From Clostridia bacterium (lineage in GTDB: Bacteria > Bacillota > Clostridia > TANB77 > CAG-508), in NCBI GenBank assembly GCA_029258515.1, contig JARHYK010000001.1:1-64000 (forward strand): a DNA stretch of 64,000 nucleotides, read 5' to 3'. Position 1 is the first letter of the stretch. Every line of letters begins with the position of its first letter. This document shows positions 25,942 to 33,986 of the stretch, piece after piece. The notes under the pieces are model-generated. The model was not told the DNA's origin and did no database searches. It saw nothing but the letters and a program-made list of their open reading frames with translations. Made by a program: the position numbers and the translations under genes.

Positions 25942-28292
25942 AAAAAGTAAACAATATGACAGTGTTTGAGCCTAAAGACAAATGCAGTTTAGATGAATAT
26001 TCTGGAAGAGTAGCAATAGAAGTTCCAATGTTAATAGAAAAAGAAAAAGAAGAAATAAACAAAAAAGTAATAAACATTTCTGAAAATGATATTAAGCAAG
26101 ATAGTGAAATAGCAATATTAAAAACTAACTGTGCAAAACTAGAAGAACAAGTAAAAAAAGACAGAAACAACATGATAAATCTAACAGCAGAAGGACATAG
26201 TATACATATAGAAGACAGTAGTGATTTAGAAGCTGAATTAGAGATTTTAGGGAATTCAAAGCAAGAAACAAGGCAAGGATATAATTTAATCAAAAAAGAA
26301 GGATTTTCAACACCTAGAACATATGCAAATTTTTGGAGTTCTATTGCTTCTAATTTCACACCATTAACAGATGGTTGGGGAAAAGCTGATTTTGATGGAA
26401 AACAAAGTACTCAATATTGCAATTCATGGATAAAAGCCGAAGGATTAAATATAAAACCTGACACAGAATATACTATTATTTTTGAAGTTAGAAATAAATC
26501 TGGAAATATTTATTTAGTTTTTGGCGGTGCCAATAATGAAAGTTTTTTTGAGACATCTGTTTCTAATATTAGCTCTAATGGAATTTATAAATTTAAAGTT
26601 ATGTCAAAATCGGATATAACAAATACAAAATTCAGAGTATATGCTAACTCTTTTAATAGTTTAACACAAGTATGTTCAATGGAATATCGAGCGATGATAG
26701 TAGAAGGCGATCATACACAAGATGCTTTAGAATATGAACAATATGGAAAAAGTCCAAGTGTCGAGTATCTACAAGAAATTGAATCAACTGGAAGTAATAT
26801 AAATATTTACGATAAATCAACAATGCCAGTCGAACTTGGAGGATATTCTGGTTCAACTGGAAATAAATATTCTTCAACAACTAGAATAAGAAATGTAAAT
26901 GATATCTTATTAAAAGCAGGAACATATACTATAAGTGCTGAAGAAAGTAGTAATGTTAGTGTGTATATAGTTAGTTTAGCAAAAGAAGTAACTAGTCCTT
27001 CTAAATCAGTAACATTTACATTGTCTCAAGATAGTGCAATAAGATTTACGATAGAGAATAAATTATTGTTAGAAAGTAAAATTAAAATAGAAAAAGGTAC
27101 AAGAGCAACATCATATAGTTTATATAATTTTGGGAGTGTTGGAATTAATATTACAAATAAAAACTCATATAATAACTTAATGACTATTAAAAATGGACTA
27201 TGGACAAGTGGAAATGTCGTTGGTAGAAATGGCAATGGATGGTATATAGTTATTCCTATAGTTGGAGGAAAAAATTATTATATTTCAAGAAAAAATACAA
27301 AAAGCATAAATTCTGCTTTGACTCTAGGTGCAATGTCTACTGAAGACTATCCTTCAGTAGGAAAAAATGTTATTGATAATTGGAAAACTGCTTCAGATGG
27401 AAAGGAATTACAAATACAAACTAGTAAATCAGCAAATTATTTATTTATAGGGGTTGCAGTTGGAAATGCTACAACAGTAACAGAAGAAATACAAAAATTA
27501 GCATTAGAGGAATTGCAAGTAGAAGTGTCAGAAATTAAAACAAAATATGTTCAAGGACAAAAACAAGATTTTGTATTACAAATTCCAAAAGGATATGAAT
27601 TAGATGGAATAGAAGAAACAAGAGATTATTTTCACAAAGCAGGCGCAAAGTGGTACAAGCATAAAAAAATAGAAACTATTGAAGTTGATGGGGAAAAATA
27701 TGGAACAAATTTTATGTTTCAAAATGGATTTTTTTTAATTTATGATATGTTACGAAATAAAGTAATAGATAATGCTCAAAAAACAATTAATCAAAAAGCG
27801 GGAAAAGTATTATGTACTATTTTAACATCTAATTCACAAGATAATTTATTAATTAAAAATCAAATGGGATGTTCTTTAAATCAAGAATGTAAAATTGGAT
27901 TGAAATTAGATGCTACTACAAATGAAAACAATTTTTGGACAAAAGAAAAAGTTAATCAATTTTTTAAAGATAAAAAAGTACAAGGAAAGCCAGTCGTACT
28001 AAAATATGTATTAAAAACTCCACAAGAAATAGAAATAATAGACCAAACTTTAATTAAACAACTGGAATTGTTAAATAAAGTGCAAGTATATAAAACTATA
28101 ACAACTATAACAACAGATAGCATAGCTAATATAAGGATAGAGTATATAGCGGATACAAAAACATATATAGATAATAAAACAAATACATTAGAGCAACAAT
28201 TAAATACAATTAACAAATTATTAAGTACAACAAAGACAAGCTCTGTACTTTTAGATAATTTACAAACAGATATAGAAAGCGAGGTGTTATAA
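25938..28292 (+). CDS. Large tail fibre / receptor-binding protein
   Basis: 784 aa starting at TTG 25938 (GGAGG 11 nt upstream) or ATG 25956. N-terminal helical tail-attachment region (~1-110), two related carbohydrate-binding-like jelly-roll segments (WIKAEGLNIKPDTEYTIIFE and LLKAGTYTISAEES), a beta-rich C-terminal part and a final coiled coil (NTLEQQLNTINKLLSTTKTS). It lies immediately upstream of the holin region, as receptor-binding proteins do. Confidence 0.78.
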   Translation: MKKVNNMTVFEPKDKCSLDEYSGRVAIEVPMLIEKEKEEINKKVINISENDIKQDSEIAILKTNCAKLEEQVKKDRNNMINLTAEGHSIHIEDSSDLEAELEILGNSKQETRQGYNLIKKEGFSTPRTYANFWSSIASNFTPLTDGWGKADFDGKQSTQYCNSWIKAEGLNIKPDTEYTIIFEVRNKSGNIYLVFGGANNESFFETSVSNISSNGIYKFKVMSKSDITNTKFRVYANSFNSLTQVCSMEYRAMIVEGDHTQDALEYEQYGKSPSVEYLQEIESTGSNINIYDKSTMPVELGGYSGSTGNKYSSTTRIRNVNDILLKAGTYTISAEESSNVSVYIVSLAKEVTSPSKSVTFTLSQDSAIRFTIENKLLLESKIKIEKGTRATSYSLYNFGSVGINITNKNSYNNLMTIKNGLWTSGNVVGRNGNGWYIVIPIVGGKNYYISRKNTKSINSALTLGAMSTEDYPSVGKNVIDNWKTASDGKELQIQTSKSANYLFIGVAVGNATTVTEEIQKLALEELQVEVSEIKTKYVQGQKQDFVLQIPKGYELDGIEETRDYFHKAGAKWYKHKKIETIEVDGEKYGTNFMFQNGFFLIYDMLRNKVIDNAQKTINQKAGKVLCTILTSNSQDNLLIKNQMGCSLNQECKIGLKLDATTNENNFWTKEKVNQFFKDKKVQGKPVVLKYVLKTPQEIEIIDQTLIKQLELLNKVQVYKTITTITTDSIANIRIEYIADTKTYIDNKTNTLEQQLNTINKLLSTTKTSSVLLDNLQTDIESEVL

Positions 28293-28487
28293 ATGCAAAT
28301 ATCAAAATTACTAGAGAATTTAATTACTAAGAAATTCTATAAAAATAAAGAAGAGATACAAAGTAAATTAGCTGTATTTTACGCAGTTAACCAAATAACA
28401 GACGAAGAATATGCAAATTTAACTTTAAAAGTAGAAGAAACATACATAGAAGAACAAATTAAATTATTAGGAAGAGAGGAAAAGTAG
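28293..28487 (+). CDS. XkdX-like small protein
   Basis: 64 aa, starting right after the fibre stop. KKFYKNKEEIQSKLAVFYAV followed by ITDEEYANLT resembles the short XkdX-type proteins encoded between tail fibre and holin in many Firmicutes phages. Role unknown. Confidence 0.68.
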   Translation: MQISKLLENLITKKFYKNKEEIQSKLAVFYAVNQITDEEYANLTLKVEETYIEEQIKLLGREEK

Positions 28488-28488
28488 A

Positions 28489-28836
28489 ATGGAAGATTTA
28501 ATACAAACATTAACATTTAGTTCAATTGCTTGGCAAATAATAGCACCTTTAGTTTTGAGTGGATTAGACATTTTAACAGGATACATACAAGCTTTAATAA
28601 ATAAAAATGTAGATAGTAAAGTAATGAGAGAAGGTTTGTTACATAAATGTCTTTTAATAATTGCTATATTAATAGGATATATAGTAGAGTTTGCTTTTGG
28701 AATCAAAGCAGTTGCACAAGTAATAACAGTGTATATCTGTATCATGGAAATAATGTCTATATTAGAAAATTTAAAAAAAGCAGGTTTAGATTTAGGTAAA
28801 TTAGGAGAAATTTTAAAACAAAAAAAGGAGGAATGA
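28489..28836 (+). CDS. Phage holin (toxin secretion/lysis holin family)
   Basis: 115 aa. Two to three hydrophobic segments: IAWQIIAPLVLSGLDILTGY (~10-30), KCLLIIAILIGYIVEFAFGI (~50-70) and AQVITVYICIMEIMSIL (~75-92), then a Lys-rich tail. LDILTGYIQA is the family's characteristic loop. It permeabilises the membrane to release the endolysin encoded 4 nt downstream. RBS AGAGGAAAAG. Confidence 0.9.
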   Translation: MEDLIQTLTFSSIAWQIIAPLVLSGLDILTGYIQALINKNVDSKVMREGLLHKCLLIIAILIGYIVEFAFGIKAVAQVITVYICIMEIMSILENLKKAGLDLGKLGEILKQKKEE

Positions 28837-28840
28837 AAAG

Positions 28841-29491
28841 ATGGCAATAAATACACCATTAACAGGAAGATTTAAAGTAACATGTGAGTACAAAAGAAAA
28901 GGAAATTGGGCTGCTGGGTGGCATACTGGCATAGATTTAGTAGGAAATGATGATAAAATATATTCTAGTTGTAATGGAGTTGTTACAAGAACTGGATTCG
29001 ATAAATCTTATGGCAATTTTATAGTTGTAAAAAATAATGATGATGGAAGGTATCATTGGTTTTGCCATTTAAGCAAAATAAATGTAAATAAAGGACAAAG
29101 CGTTTCTAGAACTAGTGTAATTGGGATTATGGGGGCAACAGGAAATTCAACAGGTAAACACTTACATTTTGAAATAAGAAATGCAAGCAATAAATATGCT
29201 GATAATAGTAATCCAGCAGATTATATGGGAATCCCTAACAGAGTAGGAAATTACAACACAAGCAATTATCAAATTGATGAAAAAAATGCTACTACTTTAA
29301 AAACATTAGATAGAAATACAAATTTGAGAACAGAACCAAATACTGATTCTCCAGCAACATTATATTTAGCCAACACCACTTTGTATGTATTAGAAAAATC
29401 AGTTGCTCACTCAAACGGTTACACTTGGGATAAAGTCAAAATTAGAGTAAATGGAAAAATAGGATATATGATAAATAGAAATTATAAATAG
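28841..29491 (+). CDS. Endolysin: M23 peptidase plus SH3 domain
   Basis: 216 aa. An M23/LytM zinc endopeptidase (~1-130) with ligands in WHTGIDLV (HxxxD), HWFCHL and HLHFEIR. A C-terminal bacterial SH3 domain follows (~150-216, NLRTEPNTDSPATLYLANTT) for cell-wall binding. It has no signal peptide, consistent with holin-dependent release. It cuts peptidoglycan cross-bridges at lysis and is followed by two hairpins. Confidence 0.95.
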   Translation: MAINTPLTGRFKVTCEYKRKGNWAAGWHTGIDLVGNDDKIYSSCNGVVTRTGFDKSYGNFIVVKNNDDGRYHWFCHLSKINVNKGQSVSRTSVIGIMGATGNSTGKHLHFEIRNASNKYADNSNPADYMGIPNRVGNYNTSNYQIDEKNATTLKTLDRNTNLRTEPNTDSPATLYLANTTLYVLEKSVAHSNGYTWDKVKIRVNGKIGYMINRNYK

Positions 29492-29578
29492 AAAAAGCTA
29501 GGCGGGAGATTGATTTCTTCTAGCTTAGCTTTTTTACGTGTAAAATAAAACTAGACTAGCCAAAAGACTAATCTAGTT
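29492..29578. terminator. Late-operon terminators
   Basis: AAAAAGCTA (29492-29500) pairs with TTAGCTTTTTT-type sequence ending near 29535 and has a T-run: the end of the late operon. A second hairpin AACTAGA/TCTAGTT (29549-29555 and 29572-29578) lies between the late genes and the convergent hicB. Confidence 0.65.
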
Positions 29579-29641
29579 CTCTCCTTTTCAAGGATAATAA
29601 ATGCGATTCCTTTAATATATATTATATTATATTTAATAAAA

Positions 29642-30034
29642 TTAGTCAATACCTAATTTTTCTTTTAATGCTTCTTGTAATACTTGAGAAAAGTTAATAT
29701 TATTTTTTTCTGACAAGTAATTTAACCATTCTGGTATGGTTAAAGTTTTCTTTACTGATTTATTATTAAATTTTTTATGATATTCATCCATATCAATACT
29801 AACAAATGATATAAATTGATTTTTCTGTAAAGTAATATTTGAAAAATCCAAAGAAGGTTTTGGGAAATTAGTTGTTTCATCCAAATATAAGCCCATAGCA
29901 TCCTGAGCCATTAAATAAGCTTTTTGAATACTGTCTCCAAAAGTTGAACATCCTTTTAAATCAATAAAGTCAACATTATAATATTTGCCATCATAAGTAA
30001 ATATTGCAGGAAAGACAGTTAATTGATTTTTCAT
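29642..30034 (-). CDS. hicB: HicB antitoxin
   Basis: 130 aa. N-terminal partial RNase-H fold (FPAIFTYDGKYYNVDFIDLK and GCSTFGDSIQKAYLMAQDAM), the usual HicB domain that masks HicA. The C-terminus (~95-130, KKTLTIPEWLNYLSEKNNIN) is a ribbon-helix-helix DNA-binding domain. It should repress the hic promoter via the palindrome at 30374-30389. It is downstream of hicA on the minus strand and separated by ~130 bp. Confidence 0.93.
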   Translation of the reverse strand: MKNQLTVFPAIFTYDGKYYNVDFIDLKGCSTFGDSIQKAYLMAQDAMGLYLDETTNFPKPSLDFSNITLQKNQFISFVSIDMDEYHKKFNNKSVKKTLTIPEWLNYLSEKNNINFSQVLQEALKEKLGID

Positions 30035-30164
30035 TTTTATACCTCCAAATTAATAAAATAGAAAGAAGAAAAAATGCATAGTAAAGAAACCCTTATTTAA
30101 AATATAAAATTAAAGCATCCTCCTCAATTATGCTGAAACTTTATATTATATTTGGAAGGGCTAA

Positions 30165-30342
30165 CTACTTTAGCCCTGTCCTTTTTAATATTGCCTCAGC
30201 GGTACCGATTGGTAGTTCACTATTATGTACAGGAATTATCTCAGTTTGATTTCCGCTTTCTCATTTTTAAATGAGAACCTTTTTGAGATATTTCTCGCCA
30301 ACCATTTTGCTTTAGCAACTTGATTAGCGCTTTACTTCGCAT
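30165..30342 (-). CDS. hicA: HicA mRNA interferase toxin, CGG +1 frameshift
   Basis: 58 aa over two frames on the minus strand. ATG 30342 (RBS AAAGGAGGATAATAA) reads MRSKALIKLLKQNGWREISQ, KGSHLKMRK, then CGG (30255-30253); unshifted it stops at 33 aa. Skipping the C reads Gly and continues NQTEIIPVHNSELPIGTAEA, ILKRTGLK, TAG 30167-30165. The double-stranded-RNA-binding fold with catalytic His in GSH spans the break, and IPVHN plus AILKRTGL, both HicA hallmarks, exist only in the shifted frame. HicA cuts mRNA in ribosomes and is neutralised by HicB. Confidence 0.9.
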
Positions 30343-30366
30343 TTATTATCCTCCTTTCTGAATATA

Positions 30367-30395
30367 ATTATACTACGTATAAATACGTATGTCAA
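30367..30395 (-). promoter_or_regulatory. hicAB promoter with palindromic operator
   Basis: On the minus strand TTGACA (30395-30390) and TATAAT (30372-30367), spacer exactly 17 bp. TACGTATAAATACGTA (30374-30389), a near-perfect palindrome, fills the spacer. This is an ideal site for autorepression by the ribbon-helix-helix domain of HicB. Confidence 0.8.
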
Positions 30396-30538
30396 TACTT
30401 TCTTTAAAAAAATTAAAAATATTTTAAAATTATCGAAAAAGGCTTAAAATCAAACAATGTAAGTATATTAGAATGAAATAAAAATGACTTAAAATTGAAT
30501 TTGAAGAGCTACTTTTTTATTGATATTTCCAGAAAAAT

Positions 30539-30572
30539 AAGTGTTGCAAATTACTAAGTGTTGTAATATAAT
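30539..30572 (+). promoter_or_regulatory. Promoter and direct-repeat operator of the Panacea pair
   Basis: TTGCAA (30544-30549) and TATAAT (30567-30572) are 17 bp apart. AAGTGTTGYAA occurs twice as a direct repeat (30539-30549 and 30556-30566), covering the -35 and spacer, a likely binding site for an autoregulator. Confidence 0.6.
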
Positions 30573-30610
30573 ATAGTTGAAAATGATATAATAATTGAGG
30601 AGGTGCTGTT

Positions 30611-31075
30611 ATGGAAAGAGAAAATGATATTATAAAAGATTCATACTATTTAATTAACTTATTTCATAAAGAGAACAGAATAATAACACAATTACATATA
30701 CAAAAATTAATGTTTCTATTTGAATCATATTATATGAGCGTAACAAATGAAGATAAACTATATGAGTGTGGCTATAAAGCATGGAACTTTGGACCAGTAG
30801 CACCTAGATTGTATAAAATGTATAAAGATTATGGAAAAGATGATATACGAATAACAAAAGAAGAACAAGAAGAAGGAAATCAAATATCAGAGCAAAAGAA
30901 AAAATTAATGAAAGAACTATACAATACATTTAAGGATTTTAGTGCAATGGAGTTGGTTTCTTTCACACATGCAAAAGGTTCTCCTTGGAAAGAAGTTTGG
31001 GAAAATAATCCGTATGGAGATATTTCAAAAGAAAGCATGAAAGATTGGTTCAGACAATATGTCAAAAAGTCATAA
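30611..31075 (+). CDS. panA: Panacea-domain antitoxin (PanA, DUF4065/SocA-like)
   Basis: 154 aa. Panacea/DUF4065 signature: IITQLHIQKLMFLFESYYMS, YKAWNFGPVAPRLYKMYKDY and FTHAKGSPWKEVW. Panacea domains are hyper-promiscuous antitoxins paired with many unrelated toxins. It overlaps the next, membrane-protein gene by 17 bp, the layout of PanAT operons. Promoter and direct repeats lie upstream; RBS GGAGGTG. It is at the attR end of the prophage, a typical cargo place. Confidence 0.85.
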   Translation: MERENDIIKDSYYLINLFHKENRIITQLHIQKLMFLFESYYMSVTNEDKLYECGYKAWNFGPVAPRLYKMYKDYGKDDIRITKEEQEEGNQISEQKKKLMKELYNTFKDFSAMELVSFTHAKGSPWKEVWENNPYGDISKESMKDWFRQYVKKS

Positions 31076-31832
31076 AAAACAAAAAAACAAAGAAAGAATA
31101 ACGTATATCATTAATTTAGATAGAGAAAAAATATTAGAAACAGCTAAAGAAAATAAGAAAAATATAAATATCATAGAAGACTGTAAAAGGTTCTGCAGAA
31201 ATTATAGTAATAAAGATTTTAAGAAATACAGTATATTTAGATTGAAAAATATATGTGATGAAGGAAGTGGTTTGCTAGATACCTATTTTATAACTAAGGA
31301 AAGCAAACAAGAAAATGCAGGTTTTATAATACAACTAGAGTACATTATAATGAGTGCTAACTACACATTAGTTAGTAAACAAATGGAAAATACAAGGCAA
31401 AAAACAGTAGAATTTAATGATAAATTAAATAAAACAACACATAATGCAAAAAAGCTTGAAGAAGATGCTAAATTAAGAACAGAAGAGATGAAACACATAA
31501 AGAATGATATTAAAAGTATAATAACAACTATATTGTCTATTGTTTTAGCATTTTCTATTATTCCTACAGCTATAACAGCAATTACAAAAATAGATACTAA
31601 TTATATACTACCATTTATGAGTAGTATTATATTATTTGGAATGTTTATGGTTATTTTTATATATAGCATATATCAAGATAAAATAAAAATAAGTACATGG
31701 ATTGTATTTATATCAGCAATAATAATATGTATAATTTTATGGATAGGAGCAATATATAACTGTAGTGATATTGGTAAAGAGATAAAAAAAGAACAACAAA
31801 ATAATATACAAGAAATTCAGAAAGAGAACTAG
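31059..31832 (+). CDS. Predicted membrane toxin partner (PanT-like)
   Basis: 257 aa. N-terminal ~100 residues are soluble and basic; a coiled coil (NDKLNKTTHNAKKLEEDAKL) precedes three transmembrane helices (~150-175, ~185-207, ~212-233). Some known PanT toxins are membrane-disrupting proteins, so with its overlap with panA this is probably the toxin. The sequence family is not one I recognise. It could alternatively be a phage-exclusion protein. Confidence 0.6.
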   Translation: MSKSHKKQKNKERITYIINLDREKILETAKENKKNINIIEDCKRFCRNYSNKDFKKYSIFRLKNICDEGSGLLDTYFITKESKQENAGFIIQLEYIIMSANYTLVSKQMENTRQKTVEFNDKLNKTTHNAKKLEEDAKLRTEEMKHIKNDIKSIITTILSIVLAFSIIPTAITAITKIDTNYILPFMSSIILFGMFMVIFIYSIYQDKIKISTWIVFISAIIICIILWIGAIYNCSDIGKEIKKEQQNNIQEIQKEN

Positions 31833-31910
31833 AAATAGTTCTTTTTTTCGACAAAATTCTTACGACAAATTAAAAATAAAATGTTATACTATCTAAAAGG
31901 AGATGATAGT

Positions 31911-32087
31911 ATGAAAGAAATGTACGAAAAATCTCTACAAATGATAAAAAAACTAAATATAAAAGACAAACAAGAATATAATAGACTACTTAATAATTAT
32001 TTATTACTTAATTCTGAAAGTTTAAAATACATAAGTCAAACTAGAAGTTTTCAAAAGATAATTAAATTATCAAAAGAAGTCGCATAG
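31911..32087 (+). CDS. Small hypothetical prophage protein near attR
   Basis: 58 aa from ATG 31911 (RBS AAAGGAGATGATAGT). Helical: MKEMYEKSLQMIKKLNIKDK. TTTTTTCGAC at ~31842 separates it from the previous gene. It is the last gene before the right attachment region; function unknown. Confidence 0.6.
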   Translation: MKEMYEKSLQMIKKLNIKDKQEYNRLLNNYLLLNSESLKYISQTRSFQKIIKLSKEVA

Positions 32088-32094
32088 ACTTCTT

Positions 32095-32207
32095 TTTTAA
32101 TGCAATTTTAATGCAACGCCTAAGAGAAAATATATAAAGCGAAGAAACAAGATAAAAACAATAACTTTGCAAAGTGTTGATTTTAATACTATAAGAGAAA
32201 ATATATA
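32095..32207. repeat. Right arm-type sites: TTTTAATGCAA pair and a second direct repeat
   Basis: TTTTTAATGCAATTTTAATGCAAC (32094-32117) repeats the left-end unit at 476-497. AAGAGAAAATATATAAA occurs at ~32120 and again at ~32193, 73 bp apart. These arrays lie between the last phage gene and the attR core and are good candidates for integrase/excisionase binding. Confidence 0.55.
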
Positions 32208-32237
32208 AAAATATAAAACACGAGGAAAGTGTGATAT

Positions 32238-32253
32238 CCAACACGAGGAGCCA
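32238..32253. repeat. attR core (16 bp)
   Basis: CCAACACGAGGAGCCA, identical to the tRNA-Asn 3' end at 402-417. Only the tRNA tail is duplicated; no second cloverleaf precedes it. This marks the right prophage border. Confidence 0.9.
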
Positions 32254-32649
32254 TAGACAATTTTCGTCGAACCACTTTGAAACCTTGATATAAAAGGATT
32301 TCAAAATTTCGACAAAATCAACAAAGAGAAAGAAGTTAGTTTGATTTTATAAACTAGCTTCTTTTTTGCTATAAAAAACAAAAATTTCTAAAAATTTATA
32401 AGTATTTTATAGTGATTCTCGAAATCACAAATTTTTGCTATTTAATTTATATTCTTATATAAATTTATTTCCTCAAATCGAATAATAAAAAATATAAATG
32501 GATAAAATAATGAAAAATGGCAAAGCATTCAAAATGAAACTTGCAAAAAGTGGCAAGTTACTTAAAAATAAACCTGCAAAAAGTGGCAAAGAATTATTGA
32601 CTATTTATAGAAAATATGATAATATTCTTAGCAAAGGAGAAGTGAATTT
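32254..32649 (+). other. Gap between attR and the accessory island; terminator and repeats
   Basis: A hairpin AAAGAAGTTAGTTT / AAACTAGCTTCTTTTTT (about 32329-32367) is probably the original terminator of the tRNA-Asn unit. A second hairpin pairs TTTGAAACCTT with AAGGATTTCAAA (32275-32305). From 32498 a short open frame holds two copies of TGCAAAAAGTGGCAA (32540-32595); it looks like a gene remnant or a repeat rather than a real gene. Confidence 0.5.
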
Positions 32650-33954
32650 ATGCAAAGATTATTCGAAAAAAGATTGTTTGATTGGAAAGAATCAGGAATG
32701 AAAAAGCCTATGATGGTTGTTGGAGCAAGACAAATTGGAAAAACATATACAGTTGAAAAATTTGCCAAAGAGAATTTTGAAGAATACTTGTATTTCAATT
32801 TAGAAAAAAATATGGATGTTAGAAATATTTTTGAAAAATCAATTGATGATGAAAGAATTATAAGTGATATCGAATTATACTTAGGTAAAAAAATTGATAT
32901 TGAAAAAACAATATTCTTTTTCGATGAAGTGCAAGTTAGTGAAAGTTTTATAGTATCCTTAAAATACTTTAATGAATCTGAAAGACCATATAAAATAATA
33001 TGTGCAGGAAGTTTACTTGGGGTGAAGATAAATAGATTTAAAGGATCGTTTCCAGTGGGTAAAATAAGAATGGAATATATGTACCCTATGAATTTTGAAG
33101 AATTTTTAATAGCTACAGGAAATAAAATGTTACGAGATAAAATAAAGGAATGTTATAAAGATATGTCACCAATGCCAGACTTTGCACATGAACAAGCTAT
33201 TACATTATATAAACGATATTTGTGTGTTGGTGGTATGCCAGAAGCTGTAAATAATTTTATAGAGAATAAATTAGATATATTAAGATTTGATTCACATATT
33301 ATTTCAGATATAAAAGACATGTACATTGCAGATATGCAGAAGTATGTGAAAAATAGCTTTGAAACTGTGAAAATTGAAAAGGTATATAAAAATATTCCTA
33401 GTCAATTAGCAAAAGATAATAAGAATTTTAAATATAATTTTGTTGAAGAAACTGGCAGAAAAAGAAAATATGAAAGTTCTATTGATTGGTTAGTAGCTTC
33501 AAAAATGATTTTTATAAACTACAATGCAAAACGTATGGAGATACCTTTAAAAGTATATATAGATGAAAATACTTTTAAATTATATTTAAGCGATGTAGGT
33601 ATTTTAACAAATATGAGTGAAATTAAATTCCCAGATATAATGTTAGATAATACTTTTATTTATAAAGGAGCTATTACAGAGAACTATGTTGCACAGGAAT
33701 TAACTTCTAAAGAAGAATCATTATACTATTGGACATCCAAAAGAAGTGCTGAAATAGATTTTATATTGTATAGTGAAGAAGATGGAATAATTCCAATAGA
33801 AGTTAAAAGTGGAAATAATGTAAGATCAGTAAGTTTAAATATGTATATTAATGAATATAAACCTAAATATGCAATACGATTTTCTACTAGAAATTTTGGA
33901 TTTGAAAATAATATAAAATCAATTCCATTGTATGCGGTATTTTGTATAAAATAA
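32650..33954 (+). CDS. AAA ATPase with DUF4143 domain
   Basis: 434 aa. AAA_14 domain: Walker A GARQIGKTYT (~25-34), Walker B TIFFFDEVQ (~88-96), sensor ICAGSLLGV. DUF4143 C-terminal region (~200-434) ends in the PD-(D/E)xK-like AEIDFILYSEEDGIIPIEVK. These ATPases are frequent in mobile and accessory regions and their role is not settled (DNA-binding or toxin-antitoxin-linked roles have been proposed). RBS AAAGGAGAAG. Confidence 0.88.
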   Translation: MQRLFEKRLFDWKESGMKKPMMVVGARQIGKTYTVEKFAKENFEEYLYFNLEKNMDVRNIFEKSIDDERIISDIELYLGKKIDIEKTIFFFDEVQVSESFIVSLKYFNESERPYKIICAGSLLGVKINRFKGSFPVGKIRMEYMYPMNFEEFLIATGNKMLRDKIKECYKDMSPMPDFAHEQAITLYKRYLCVGGMPEAVNNFIENKLDILRFDSHIISDIKDMYIADMQKYVKNSFETVKIEKVYKNIPSQLAKDNKNFKYNFVEETGRKRKYESSIDWLVASKMIFINYNAKRMEIPLKVYIDENTFKLYLSDVGILTNMSEIKFPDIMLDNTFIYKGAITENYVAQELTSKEESLYYWTSKRSAEIDFILYSEEDGIIPIEVKSGNNVRSVSLNMYINEYKPKYAIRFSTRNFGFENNIKSIPLYAVFCIK

Positions 33955-33986
33955 TTAGAATTATGAAGAAATGTAAAAAGGAATGA

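Larger units (their letters stand above)
402..32253. mobile_element. Complete siphovirus prophage integrated at tRNA-Asn
   Basis: About 31.9 kb between identical 16-bp cores at 402-417 (tRNA 3' end) and 32238-32253. Gene order is typical of temperate Firmicutes siphoviruses: leftward integrase and CI-like repressor, rightward Cro-like and replication genes, an ArpU/RinA-like regulator, HNH, TerS/TerL, portal, protease, capsid, connectors, tape measure, tail, holin and endolysin, then cargo toxin-antitoxin pairs. Virion modules all look present, so it may be inducible. Five genes (rep, HNH, two tail genes, hicA), plus a possible micro-ORF, contain an in-frame CGG at which the frame shifts by +1. 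The same happens in host genes, so this is not simple prophage decay. Confidence 0.93.

Noticed and set aside
32498..32701. 67-aa ORF upstream of the DUF4143 ATPase
   Set aside because: Repeated lysine-rich low complexity, no good ribosome binding site and overlap with the ATPase gene; probably repeat sequence.
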